Shown here: piece after piece, positions 46,093 through 56,573 of the stretch
How the letters are laid out: each line of letters starts with the position of its first letter
Numbering within the stretch: position 1 is the stretch's first letter
NCBI GenBank assembly: GCA_003131315.1
Contig: PKUV01000030.1
Coordinates: 1 to 64,000, forward strand
DNA length: 64,000 nucleotides
Source of the DNA: Acidobacteriaceae bacterium
GTDB taxonomy: Bacteria; Acidobacteriota; Terriglobia; Terriglobales; Acidobacteriaceae
Direction of reading: 5' to 3'
Made by a program: the position numbers and the translations under genes
The notes under the pieces: model-generated
Database searches by the model: none
What the model was told of the DNA's origin: nothing
The model's input: the letters and a program-made list of their open reading frames with translations, nothing else

Positions 46093-46272
46093 CTAGAATC
46101 TGTAGATTCGCAATCCGTTATTCCGTAGACTTCCGGCGATTGCCCCGAGCGCTGATCGTCCATGTTTTCTGCTGACTCTCGGTCGCTTCCGGGCGGACGC
46201 AGATTCCCCGTGCTGATCCTCTTCCACCAACTGCTTCTGTGAAATTCCGCACTGATCTTTCGCGCGCACTCG

Positions 46273-46278
46273 TATATA
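46273..46278 (+). promoter_or_regulatory. Candidate -10 box for the large receptor
   Basis: TATAAT within CGTATATAATTCCG, 88 bases before the ATG. The -35 region is weak. Confidence 0.4.
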
Positions 46279-46365
46279 ATTCCGCGAATCTCAAGTGGAA
46301 CTGTATTTGCTGCTCGCGGAGCGTGGGTCTGTTTCACTGCCCGCGACGACTGAGGAGAACCGGAA

Positions 46366-49300
46366 ATGAAACTACGTTTATTGGTGGTGTTTGTTCTGCT
46401 GTCGACGGCCATGCTCGTGGGCCAAACGTTTCGTGGGACAATCCTCGGCTCCGTCACCGATCCCTCCGGAGCAGTCGTGGCCGGAGCGACCGTCAAAGTG
46501 CGCAACGTGGCAACTGGTCTGGAACGCACGACCGTCACCAGCGGCGACGGCAGCTACAGCGTGCCAGAGTTACCCATCGGCACCTACTCCGTCACCGTAA
46601 CGCAGACTGGCTTTCAAACCGCAGTCACCAACAACGTCGAAGTGAACGTGGCCACCGAGCGGCGCGTGGACGCGCAGTTGAAAACCGGCCAGGTCACGCA
46701 GACGGTCGAGGTCTCCGGCGGGGACCTTTCCCAGATCGAAACCCAGTCCAATGACCTAGGTGGCGTGCTGACCAGCAAGGGAGTTGAAGATCTGCCCGTC
46801 AACGGCCGCGACTACACCAAGCTGATCTTCTTGAATCCCGGTGTCGCCGGTTCACCCGATCAGATTACCGATTCGCCGGGATCCTTTGGCGAGTTCTCCA
46901 TGAATGGCGCCCGCGGACGTTCCAACAATTACCTGCTCGATGGCACCGACATGAACGACGGATACCGCAACGACCCGGCGATCAACCAGGGCGGTGTGTT
47001 CGCCGTTCCGTCGGCCATTCTGCCCATCGGCGCCGTCGCAGAAATGAAAGTGCTCTCCAACTTCCAGCCCGAGTATGGACGCAACGCCGGCGCCGTGGTC
47101 AACATCGTGACCAAGAGCGGCTCGAATAGTCTGCACGGTGAATTGTTTGAATACTTCCGCAACAATGCCCTGGATGCGCGCAACTATTTCAATACGACGG
47201 ACCAACGCCGGTCGCCGTTCCACAACAACCAGTTTGGTGGCTCGCTCGGCGGTCCAATCGTGAAGGACAAAACCTTCTTCTATATGAACTACGAAGGTCA
47301 GCGCGAGACCGTTGGGACGGTGACCTTAGCCTGCGTGCCCGAGCCGAACCGCATTGCTTACGACATTGGGGACGGTACGCCGAATCCCGTAACGAGCGCC
47401 ATGTTGAAATACTGGCCGCAACCTAATCTCGGAACGCGGCCAACTTCTTCCGATCCCCAATGGGCTCTTTTCGACACCGGATGTCCGAACGGGCCTAACG
47501 CCTCACTGGTCACTCCTTCCTTCAACAACTTGAGCAGCGTCATCGGTAAGATCGACCACAATTTCAACCAGAACAACATTTTGACCGGCCGCTATTTCTT
47601 CGGCGACAGCACCCAGTCCTTCCCGCTGGCCCTGACCGCTTCCGGAGGCCAGCTTCCCGGCTTCAACACGATTACACCCACGCGTGTCCAATTGATTTCA
47701 CTTTCTTATGTCCATACGTTCGGTACGAACAAAGTGAATGAGGTGCGTTACGGCTGGAACCGGTTCACGGAGAGCTTCTCGGCCCAGGACCAGAGTTTTC
47801 ACCCGAGTTCGATTGGGCTCTGCGCGGCCAGTTCGACGGCCGATTGCGCCGGCTCCGGCGTGCACGACTCGGGCCTGCCAATCATTCTCGTTTCTGGAAC
47901 GCCGAGCGGGACCAGCTTCTTTGCCCAGCCCGGCTCCACTTCTGGCGATCCGCGGGGTCGCACCGACACCAATAATCAATTCATCGAGAATTTTTCCTGG
48001 AAGCTGGGGAAGCACGACCTGAAGCTCGGTTTCGAATTCCGTCGCACTGGCATCGACCAGTACTTCAACAAGTATTTTCGCGGAAGGTTGAAGTTCCCTG
48101 ATTTGGCCAGCTTTCTCGCAGGTACGCCCTCGAGCGGTCTTCAGTATTCCGGGAATTCCCGCCGCAACACCTCCGAAAACGGCTACGGCCTTTACTTGCA
48201 GGACAGCTTCCGCGTTACCCCCCGGCTAACGGTAAACTACGGTTTGCGGTGGGACTATTACGGAATCGTCAAAGAAAAGCACAACCTGTTCGCCAATTAC
48301 CTTGTGACCAGTTTCGACCCAGTCAGCGACACTGGAACGGGGACGTACACCCAGGTCGGCACTCCCGGGCTCAGCCGGTTGTACGAGCCCGACTACAAGG
48401 ATTTTTCCCCGAGAGCCAGCGTTGCCTGGGACGTGACCGGAAAAGGCAAGACTGTCATTCGGGTTGGAGCCGGCCTTTTCTATGACGCCTTCTCTCAGGA
48501 TATGTTCCTCGGACACCTGCCCTATCCCGCTTACTATGCCCCTGGCCCGGCGTATGGCAACTTTGGATCGGCTCCCATCAACGCGGCATCGGCAACCGGG
48601 AACACGATCCAGTCCGGCGTGGCCGTATACGGCGAGGTAGATTGCAGTCCAGAGTGCGACATCTTCGCTGTTGATCGGCACATGAAGACGCCCTACATGG
48701 AAAATTACAACATCAACATCCAGCAACAGCTAACCAACAAGACCACGCTTCAGGTCGGCTATGTGGGATCGCAAGGGCATCGGCTGTTCCGCTTCTACGA
48801 CATCAATCAGCCGACCCAGGCCGCGATTACGGCATCGGACCTTGCCTGTGACTGCCCCGGCACCGGGAACAGCTTTGGCGTGCCGCGCGTCTTCGGCAAC
48901 AGCGGCGCTGGCGCGGCTGGCGCGTACTATGTCTTCCAGGAGAAATCTACCGGGAAGTCAAATTACAACTCTCTGCAAGTCAGCTTTAAGGTCAACGGAT
49001 GGCGCGGTATCACTTCAGCGCTTAACTATGTGTATTCGAAGTCACTGGATAACTCGAGTGACTTGGAGGACTTCGTTGTGAACGCAGCGCAGCCCCAGGA
49101 CAGCAACCGTCCCAATCTGGAATACGGCCCCTCGAACTTCAACATTCCTCATCGACTTACCTGGGTGTTCAGCTATGAACTCCCGAAGGTGGGCGGTGCC
49201 ATGCAGTTGCTGAAGAATGGCTGGGGTTTCGACAGCACGATCTCGCTGCAGAGCGGCCAGCCCTTTACCCTGAACTACAGTTGCGAAGACGATTTCAGCG

Positions 49301-49827
49301 GCGGCGGCGATTGTTTCGACCGGCCGGACGTGGTTGGGCCCATCATCTACCACAAACGTAATCCGTACAACTACCTCGACCTGACCGCCTTCGCCATGCC
49401 GTGTACCAACAACGGGAACATTACAGGCTTAGCTGCAGACTGCGTGCTGGGTTCGCGGCACTACGGCAACCTGGGCCGCAACTCGCTGGTGGGCCCAACC
49501 TACAAACAGTGGGACTTCGCTCTCTACAAGAACACCTCAATCGGCGAGCGCGTGAAGCTGCAACTGCGCGCCGAGTTCTTCAACCTTTTGAACCATCCCA
49601 ACTTCTCCAGCCCGCTTCTGCCGGCGTTCATTGCCGACCCGGCTTCGAACCTGGGTACCTGCGGGTGCGGATTTCAAGCGGGTGCCAACGGGCGTGAAGT
49701 TGGCACTACGACCTCCAAGGGTCAGGGTTACCAGATTACCGCCACCGGCGACGTGGGCATCGGCAACCCGTTCTTGGGCGGCGGAGGCCCGCGCGGCATT
49801 CAGCTGGCTGCCAAGTTCACCTTTTAG
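46366..49827 (+). CDS. Large TonB-dependent, Oar-like outer-membrane receptor
   Basis: An 1153-residue outer-membrane protein. It has a signal peptide (LLVVFVLLSTAMLVGQ), a CarboxypepD_reg domain (about 22-110: GSVTDPSGAVVAGATVKVRN, GDGSYSVPELPIGTYSV), a plug (VEDLPVNGRDYTKLIFLNPG, NNYLLDGTDMNDGY, EYGRNAGAVVNIVTKSGSN) and a very long barrel ending AAKFTF. This is the standard Acidobacteriota Oar-like receptor, thought to take up or bind large ligands. A GAGGAG-type ribosome site precedes the ATG and a strong terminator follows, so it is a single-gene unit. Confidence 0.93.
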   Translation: MKLRLLVVFVLLSTAMLVGQTFRGTILGSVTDPSGAVVAGATVKVRNVATGLERTTVTSGDGSYSVPELPIGTYSVTVTQTGFQTAVTNNVEVNVATERRVDAQLKTGQVTQTVEVSGGDLSQIETQSNDLGGVLTSKGVEDLPVNGRDYTKLIFLNPGVAGSPDQITDSPGSFGEFSMNGARGRSNNYLLDGTDMNDGYRNDPAINQGGVFAVPSAILPIGAVAEMKVLSNFQPEYGRNAGAVVNIVTKSGSNSLHGELFEYFRNNALDARNYFNTTDQRRSPFHNNQFGGSLGGPIVKDKTFFYMNYEGQRETVGTVTLACVPEPNRIAYDIGDGTPNPVTSAMLKYWPQPNLGTRPTSSDPQWALFDTGCPNGPNASLVTPSFNNLSSVIGKIDHNFNQNNILTGRYFFGDSTQSFPLALTASGGQLPGFNTITPTRVQLISLSYVHTFGTNKVNEVRYGWNRFTESFSAQDQSFHPSSIGLCAASSTADCAGSGVHDSGLPIILVSGTPSGTSFFAQPGSTSGDPRGRTDTNNQFIENFSWKLGKHDLKLGFEFRRTGIDQYFNKYFRGRLKFPDLASFLAGTPSSGLQYSGNSRRNTSENGYGLYLQDSFRVTPRLTVNYGLRWDYYGIVKEKHNLFANYLVTSFDPVSDTGTGTYTQVGTPGLSRLYEPDYKDFSPRASVAWDVTGKGKTVIRVGAGLFYDAFSQDMFLGHLPYPAYYAPGPAYGNFGSAPINAASATGNTIQSGVAVYGEVDCSPECDIFAVDRHMKTPYMENYNINIQQQLTNKTTLQVGYVGSQGHRLFRFYDINQPTQAAITASDLACDCPGTGNSFGVPRVFGNSGAGAAGAYYVFQEKSTGKSNYNSLQVSFKVNGWRGITSALNYVYSKSLDNSSDLEDFVVNAAQPQDSNRPNLEYGPSNFNIPHRLTWVFSYELPKVGGAMQLLKNGWGFDSTISLQSGQPFTLNYSCEDDFSGGGDCFDRPDVVGPIIYHKRNPYNYLDLTAFAMPCTNNGNITGLAADCVLGSRHYGNLGRNSLVGPTYKQWDFALYKNTSIGERVKLQLRAEFFNLLNHPNFSSPLLPAFIADPASNLGTCGCGFQAGANGREVGTTTSKGQGYQITATGDVGIGNPFLGGGGPRGIQLAAKFTF

Positions 49828-49852
49828 CTTCGCAACTTTGCTTCTTCCCCGG

Positions 49853-49887
49853 CTCCTCCCGCGAACCTGCGGGAGGAGTTCTTTTTT
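49853..49887 (+). terminator. Rho-independent terminator after the large receptor
   Basis: Perfect 10-bp stem CTCCTCCCGC/GCGGGAGGAG, 6-nt loop, then TTCTTTTTT. Confidence 0.92.
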
Positions 49888-49942
49888 GCGAATCGTTCCT
49901 TCTCCCACGTTCCCCGCAAACTGGGGTACACTTCCACAGCAT

Positions 49943-50269
49943 ATGACGGAGAAAACTACAACTGATGAAAGGCGTTCGCGCCAGCGGATGCCGGTTCGTG
50001 TCCCGGTCAAGGTGCGTCACGAGGGCAACGAGCACCAGGGCTTGACTCGCGATCTGAGTTCATCGGGCATCTTTCTCTATTCCGAGTCAGGAATGAAAGC
50101 GGGCTCGAAGCTCGAACTGGTCATCATGCTGCCTCCCGGCCTGGGATTGGGGCCCGGAGGATGGACGCTCTGCGAAGCCTCGGTCGTGCGGGTGGAGAAA
50201 TCCGACGGCAAGGGTATGGGCATTGCCGCTACCCTCGACCGCATCGCATTGTTGCCGGAGATCAGCTGA
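49943..50269 (+). CDS. PilZ-domain c-di-GMP-binding protein
   Basis: A 108-residue single-domain PilZ protein, a likely c-di-GMP receptor. The binding motifs are RRSRQRMPVRVPVKV (RxxxR type, about 10-24) and DLSSSGIFLYSE (D/NxSxxG, about 41-52), followed by beta strands. ATG 49,943 is chosen as it starts just before the PilZ motif; the longer frame overlaps the terminator. With the PAS/GGDEF-like, motAB and pilT genes elsewhere in the window it hints at motility control, but it is not physically linked to them. Confidence 0.9.
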   Translation: MTEKTTTDERRSRQRMPVRVPVKVRHEGNEHQGLTRDLSSSGIFLYSESGMKAGSKLELVIMLPPGLGLGPGGWTLCEASVVRVEKSDGKGMGIAATLDRIALLPEIS

Positions 50270-50453
50270 GAGCCGGTGGATCGTGTTCAGCGCCAGGCCG
50301 CCGTCGGGCGCTTTTTCTCAAGTTGATCCAGGCAGCGCAAATAATTTGTTCCTAAGACAAAAAGATTGCTTCCCAATGCCCCGTCCCCGGTGCAATAATT
50401 GCCCCCTTTAAAGCAAAGGCGGAGTTGGCCGCCTTTTCCAGGTGGGCTAGGTT

Positions 50454-50801
50454 ATGTGGATTGAAAAACTCACCGATGGCGTTCTTGAAGTGGACACGCC
50501 GATCGGGCCTCGATACGTACAGCCGAATCTCGCGCAACGCGCATATCTGATGTGGACGTTCCGAAATTTTTTCTCGCTCCCGCAGCAAGTGCTGCGCCCG
50601 CGGGAACGCCGATTGATCGATCGTCTGTGGAGCGAGAACAGGTTCGTATCCTTGTCCGCAGCGGGCGCACCCGACAGACCGGTCATCGGAATAATCGAGC
50701 GGCGAGCGCCGGCTCAGGCAGAGGTTCTGCCGATTCGCAAACCGGTTTCCGGTTCGAAGTCTGCCGTAGCGGAGCCAAGCCGGGAAGCCGCCTCAGCGTA
50801 A
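50454..50801 (+). CDS. Hypothetical basic protein
   Basis: A 115-residue cytoplasmic protein without recognised domain. The first 70 residues look ordered (IEKLTDGVLEVDTPIGPRYVQP, then WTFRNFFSLPQQVL and RERRLIDRLWSENRF); the rest is a Pro/Ala/Ser tail. A GTGGGCTAGGTT stretch precedes the ATG, so the ribosome site is weak. Function unknown. Confidence 0.6.
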   Translation: MWIEKLTDGVLEVDTPIGPRYVQPNLAQRAYLMWTFRNFFSLPQQVLRPRERRLIDRLWSENRFVSLSAAGAPDRPVIGIIERRAPAQAEVLPIRKPVSGSKSAVAEPSREAASA

Positions 50802-50903
50802 TCGCGAAACCGCGCGGGCACCGCCTCGGGATTACACTGCGTTCAAACTCAAGTCAGCAGTTCGTCGTGCAAGTGCGATTCGTATCAGGGCACGCCCTTC
50901 ACG

Positions 50904-51027
50904 ACTTGCGGAAAAACTAGGGTTTCGTATCAGGGCATTGCTTTAGCGATGCCGTAAGTTCTTCGAAATCAGATGCCCCCTTTAGGGGCTGGGCATCGAC
51001 ATCGGACTTTTTCCGCAGTCTCTTCAG
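50904..51027 (+). repeat. MITE-like palindromic element, copy 6
   Basis: Contains TTGCGGAAAAACTAGGGTTTC, GGCATTGCTTTAGCGATGCC, GCCCCCTTTAGGGGC and the right end TTTTTTCCGCAGTCTCTTCAG. A second short piece of the family (CGTATCAGGGCACGCC) precedes it at about 50,880. Confidence 0.86.
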
Positions 51028-51290
51028 GCGTGCCGAAAGCGCTTTAGAATGAATCCGCCTTCAGGCGCTGGATTTCGGAATTCAAGTTTTACCACAGGCT
51101 GTCAGTCTCAAACTCAAGTTGCGTAAAAAAATTTGATTGGGCCGAGCCGTTCGAGTCGGGAATTCGAGTTGGGAATCCGTCGATGTCGGCCTCGCCGGAG
51201 CCGCGCCCGAAATCAAGATTGCGTCGCGCGAAATAACGACCGAAATAGCAAAGCTCAGGCTCAGCCGCGCGCAAGACGCCGCAAAACGGA

Positions 51291-51299
51291 TGGTATAAT
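51291..51299 (+). promoter_or_regulatory. Extended -10 promoter of tRNA-Lys
   Basis: TGGTATAAT, an extended -10 element, 31 bases before the mature tRNA 5' end. No good -35. Confidence 0.6.
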
Positions 51300-51330
51300 C
51301 AACGATTGTCCCCACCTTGCCGTTCGCAGT

Positions 51331-52646
<1,316 letters not shown>

Positions 52647-53010
52647 GGCTCGGCCCTCCTCCACCCCTCTAAAGGAGAAATTCGCGTTCCAAATCACAGA
52701 ACTGGTTGAAAACAGGAAAGATCGGGAGAGGTCCTGCCTAGCCATTCGGGGATGGATTATGTGAACTATGAGGGCTAGCAAGTCTGTGCTTCCGGCTAAA
52801 AGCAAGAATGGGCATCTTTTGATGCAGCTTCTAGGAACTGGCCGGAGGTCTGCCATGCTCTGTCCCGCCTCAAGCCATCCGCTGCAACTATTTTGTTAGG
52901 AATACCGAGTCTCAATTGTCTAATCGTTGTAGGAGAAAATCGGCAGCTCCTGCGATTCGCAACCCCTCCTAAAGCTGCCTGGTCCCAATTCAATCTACAA
53001 GGAGTGAAAC
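52647..53010. other. Divergent int/xis control region
   Basis: Lies between the divergent integrase and excisionase-like genes and so must hold their promoters and probably arm-type sites. No clear -35/-10 pair is seen and no gene. An AAGGAG site ends it, 7 bases before the excisionase ATG. Confidence 0.45.
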
Positions 53011-53208
53011 ATGACTGCACTGCTGGACCTGAAGGAAGCTGGGCGTCTGCTGTCCATTTCGCCGTGGACTGTAAGAGCCTACGTGCGGGCCGGAAAGCTC
53101 AACCCGGTGCGGATTGGCCGGAGGGTTCTGCTCGAAGAGGCGGAGCTTCAAAGGTTCGTCGAGGAATCGAAAGCTCACCAGAACAAATCGGAGGCCAACA
53201 ACTCGTGA
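53011..53208 (+). CDS. Excisionase-like helix-turn-helix protein
   Basis: A 65-residue DNA-binding protein of the MerR-like HTH_17/AlpA type: LKEAGRLLSISPWTVRAYVR forms the helix-turn-helix and GKLNPVRIGRRVLLEEAELQ the wing and following helix. In small integrative elements such proteins direct excision or activate int. Its position divergent to int supports that role. AAGGAG lies 7 bases before the ATG. Confidence 0.88.
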   Translation: MTALLDLKEAGRLLSISPWTVRAYVRAGKLNPVRIGRRVLLEEAELQRFVEESKAHQNKSEANNS

Positions 53209-53250
53209 CCACCGACATCAACACGGATACTTCAATCAAAAGGGGCATCA

Positions 53251-53442
53251 ATGCTCAGTCTTAATCAGGCAAGTGAGCTGACCGGGATTCCAACCCCCGA
53301 ACTCTTGCTATTCGCTTTCACCGGACGGATTCCATTCATCAAAGACCTAGATACAAGAATGGTCTTTTTCGACTCGGTTACTCTGAATGCGGGCCAACTT
53401 GTGCGGATCGGACATGCTAAACAACCTGTATCGAACTTCTGA
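53251..53442 (+). CDS. Small hypothetical protein, HTH-like
   Basis: A 63-residue protein: SLNQASELTGIPTPELLLFA resembles the first helices of a MerR/excisionase-type fold, followed by RIPFIKDLDTRMVFFDSVTL, which could be the wing. It may be a second, diverged DNA-binding protein. AAAAGGGG precedes the ATG. It follows the excisionase gene by 42 bases and overlaps the next gene. Confidence 0.6.
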   Translation: MLSLNQASELTGIPTPELLLFAFTGRIPFIKDLDTRMVFFDSVTLNAGQLVRIGHAKQPVSNF

Positions 53443-53698
53443 ACTTGAACTTGCCAGCTTTCTGAAAGCAGAGGGGCACAAGGTTCTTGGCGCTGAACTC
53501 AAGGGCAAGCTTGTGGAATTTCAATTCGATGCCTCAGCAGAGGACGCCGTAGAACACTATTTCGTCGGGGCCTCTTTACCCGCGAGGGATCTGTTTGAAG
53601 CCCATCGCAGCCTAAGAGCACTCATCGTACAGATTCACGAACACGCATCGAATCGGAGAAGAACGGAACAAAGCAATGGCAAAGGCCACACTCGTTAA
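53414..53698 (+). CDS. DUF5659-like small protein
   Basis: A 94-residue protein beginning LNNLYRTSELELASFLKAEG, a pattern I associate with DUF5659 proteins of mobile elements, of unknown function. The remainder (EFQFDASAEDAVEHYFVG) suggests a small alpha/beta domain. It overlaps both neighbours by 29 and 23 bases, so the small genes and the ATPase are read as one operon. ATG 53,387 is an alternative start. Confidence 0.65.
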   Translation: MLNNLYRTSELELASFLKAEGHKVLGAELKGKLVEFQFDASAEDAVEHYFVGASLPARDLFEAHRSLRALIVQIHEHASNRRRTEQSNGKGHTR

Positions 53699-54875
53699 TT
53701 CCAACTTTCCTGCGTTTCCCTTAGACATCATGCATGGTTTGGCGAAGGAGTTCGTTGATCTCTACTCGCCAATTCGTGAGACACCGCCAGAGTTCTTGTG
53801 GCTGGCCTTCGTGACATATCTCGGCAATTTGTTGAGTCCCTATATAGGACTCGATTGTGCAGCATCAGAGCCCCGTTTCTACGGAGTAGCTATTGGTAAA
53901 AGCGGACGTACTCGCAAATCAGCGGGTCAGAATGCCGCGAAGGACGTTTTCGAACAGGTTCACAGCTCCCAGACTATTATTCAGGGTTTTGGATCAACGG
54001 AGGGTGTCCTGTACTCTGTCCGCGCAAAAGGGGAGAATCCTTCTCCAAAAACCGCGATCATTCATCTTGATGAGATGAACCAGATGGCCGCAAAGACTGG
54101 AATTGCAGGTTCTGCCGGGTTTGCCCCCTTACACAAGCTCTTTGAAGATCACGACTATCATCACCCGCTCGCCAAAGGCGAGGGATACACAGTACGGAAT
54201 GTTTACCTCTCGCTTCTGGGTGCCAGCACCCTAGAGGATTTTCAAAAAAGTTGGGATTCGAAACACGCGGATGCGGGGACGTTCAGCAGACTGTTTGTAG
54301 TTGCTGCGGATTCGAAAACACGCATCCCTCGCCCGATGAATCCTAATCCAGAAGCACTCGAACACTTAGTGCAGAGAATTCAGCAAACCGCCTCTACCCT
54401 TCAGCAACAACCCCGACGAACAATGACCATGAGTCCTGACGCAGAACAACTCTGGAAAACCTTCTACATGGAGAATTTCCGCGACGATGTTGAATGGAAC
54501 CGAATTGATACGTATGGATTCCGTTTCATGGCGCTGCAAACTATATTGCGGGATGAGGCACAGGTCACGAAGAAGAACGTGCAAGAGGTCATTGACTTGC
54601 TGCTTTACGAAGTGGCAACGAGACGAGCTGTGAATCCTGTCGTAGCGGAAAATGACTTTGCCCGCATCGAAGAGTTAATCCGCAGACACCTACCGGAGGG
54701 AACCACAATGAGTAAGCGTGAGTTGGGAAGGGCGATAAATGCTCACCGGTACGGGATCAGATACTTTGATACAGCATTATTCAGTCTCCAGGGTAATCAC
54801 GAAATTGGAATGCGCCGAGATCGCGGGAACCGAACGCTCGTCACTCGCCTACGAGATGAAGAAACTGCCTCAGAA

Positions 54876-55099
<224 letters not shown>

Positions 55100-55229
55100 T
55101 GAAGACGGGTCAGATGATCTAGTTGACAACGGCTCCTTAATCCTGGGGAGGTCAAGCGGGCTGTGGTATCCACAGGCTTGGAGCTTCTTGTCTAGCTCCT
55201 ACCCCGTGTACCCTACCCTCCCTACCTAG

Positions 55230-55253
55230 GGCAACAATTTACTTGACACACAA
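55230..55253 (+). repeat. Left terminal inverted repeat of the IS1595 unit
   Basis: GGCAACAATTTACTTGACAC then ACAA; preceded by target duplication CCTACCTAG (55,221-55,229). Confidence 0.9.
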
Positions 55254-55277
55254 AGGTAGTTGATACACAATAGGGGT

Positions 55278-56234
55278 ATGGAAAACGAAGCCAAAACCCC
55301 TAAAACCCTGCAAGAAGCCATTGTATTCTTCTCCGATCCTGACCGCGCTTTGGCCTTCGCCATGATTCTGCGCTGGCCCGATGGCAAGATCACCTGCCCG
55401 CGTTGCGGCTTCGATCAGCACTCGTTTATTTCCAGCCGTCGCATCTGGTTCTGCAAGGGATGTAAGAAGCAGTTCACTATCAAGGTCGGGACGATCTTCG
55501 AGGATTCCCCGCTAGGCATGGACAAGTGGATGACCGCCGTTTGGCTGGTTGCGAATTGTAAGAATGGCGTGAGCAGCTACGAGATCGCCCGCGATCTGGG
55601 GATCACGCAAAAGTCGGCTTGGTTTATGATGCACCGCGTCCGCAACGCAATGCAATCCGGCTCATTCGGTAAGCTGTCCGGGGAGATAGAAGCAGACGAA
55701 ACTTTCATCGGAGGCAAGTCCCGCAACATGCACGTTGCCCAGCGCCAGCGCCGAATCACTGGCACCGGCGGCAAAGATAAAACTGCGGTCATGGGCATCT
55801 TGCAGCGTGGCGGAGAGGTTCGTACCAAGGTGATCTCAAGCCGGAAGAAGAAGGAACTGCAATCTGAGGTTCGGAAGCATGTCGAAGCGGGATCGGCGCT
55901 CTACACCGATGCGCTTATGTCCTACGAGGGGCTGGCAACCGACTACGCGCATCAAGTCGTAGACCATGCCGTTCAATACGTGAATGGTCGCGTTCACACG
56001 AACGGTCTTGAGAATTTCTGGTCGCTGTTCAAGCGGGGGATCGGCGGAACCTACGTCTCAGTTGAGCCGTTCCACTTGTTCCGATACTTGGATGAGCAAA
56101 TGTTCCGCTACAACAACCGCAAAGAAATGAACGATGCGGATAGATTCCAAGCTGTCATGGGTAACGTCACTGGGCGTCGGCTCACTTGGAGGGAACTGAC
56201 TGGCAAGATGGAGGGCGGGACATGTGTTAACTGA
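55278..56234 (+). CDS. IS1595-family (ISXO2-like) transposase
   Basis: A 318-residue transposase. An N-terminal zinc ribbon (Cys40, Cys43, Cys59, Cys62: CPRCGF...FCKGCKK) is followed by a helix-turn-helix (SSYEIARDLGITQKSAWFMM) and the ISXO2-like DDE/DDN catalytic domain with Asp140 (EADETFIGGK), Asp211 (LYTDALMSY) and Asn242/Glu245 (HTNGLENFWS). ATG 55,278 is used; TTG 55,260 would add six residues. No frameshift or stop is seen, so the enzyme appears intact. It lies 25 bases inside the left terminal repeat. Confidence 0.94.
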   Translation: MENEAKTPKTLQEAIVFFSDPDRALAFAMILRWPDGKITCPRCGFDQHSFISSRRIWFCKGCKKQFTIKVGTIFEDSPLGMDKWMTAVWLVANCKNGVSSYEIARDLGITQKSAWFMMHRVRNAMQSGSFGKLSGEIEADETFIGGKSRNMHVAQRQRRITGTGGKDKTAVMGILQRGGEVRTKVISSRKKKELQSEVRKHVEAGSALYTDALMSYEGLATDYAHQVVDHAVQYVNGRVHTNGLENFWSLFKRGIGGTYVSVEPFHLFRYLDEQMFRYNNRKEMNDADRFQAVMGNVTGRRLTWRELTGKMEGGTCVN

Positions 56235-56273
56235 GAAGGAAAAGCAGAGGCAAAAACGTGGGAGCAGGCAGGG

Positions 56274-56435
56274 TTAAATTCCGGCTTTCTTAATTTTCCG
56301 GTGAGTCGGCTTCGAGTCTTGTGATTCCGACTTCGGAACGCGGAACAGTGCTTTCATTGTTCGCGTGAAATTGTCGAATGCTTTCTGGCCTTCCTCGATT
56401 TCCAGCTTACGCCGCGTATGCGGTTCTGATTTCAT
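56274..56435 (-). CDS. 53-residue conserved-looking small protein
   Basis: A short, highly charged protein: MKSEPHTRRKLEIEEGQKAF then DNFTRTMKALFRVPKSESQD and a basic tail (THRKIKKAGI). The phrase around a helical F..tM.aLFrVPKsE recurs in small unnamed bacterial proteins, as I recall. It sits inside the transposon, convergent with the transposase and divergent (138 bases) from the unknown gene/PIN pair, so a role as regulator or antitoxin is possible but unproven. The ribosome site is weak. Confidence 0.55.
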   Translation of the reverse strand: MKSEPHTRRKLEIEEGQKAFDNFTRTMKALFRVPKSESQDSKPTHRKIKKAGI

Positions 56436-56573
56436 TTCGTTCACCGATGGCCTATAATCCTAGCCGGATCATCCTGTTCATTCTTGGCGGAAGGTCTAGA
56501 GTGATCCCCTATCTGCGAGCCCTCAATATATGTGTGACTACAGGTTAATCCTAGGGTACCATGGGTGGCCAAA

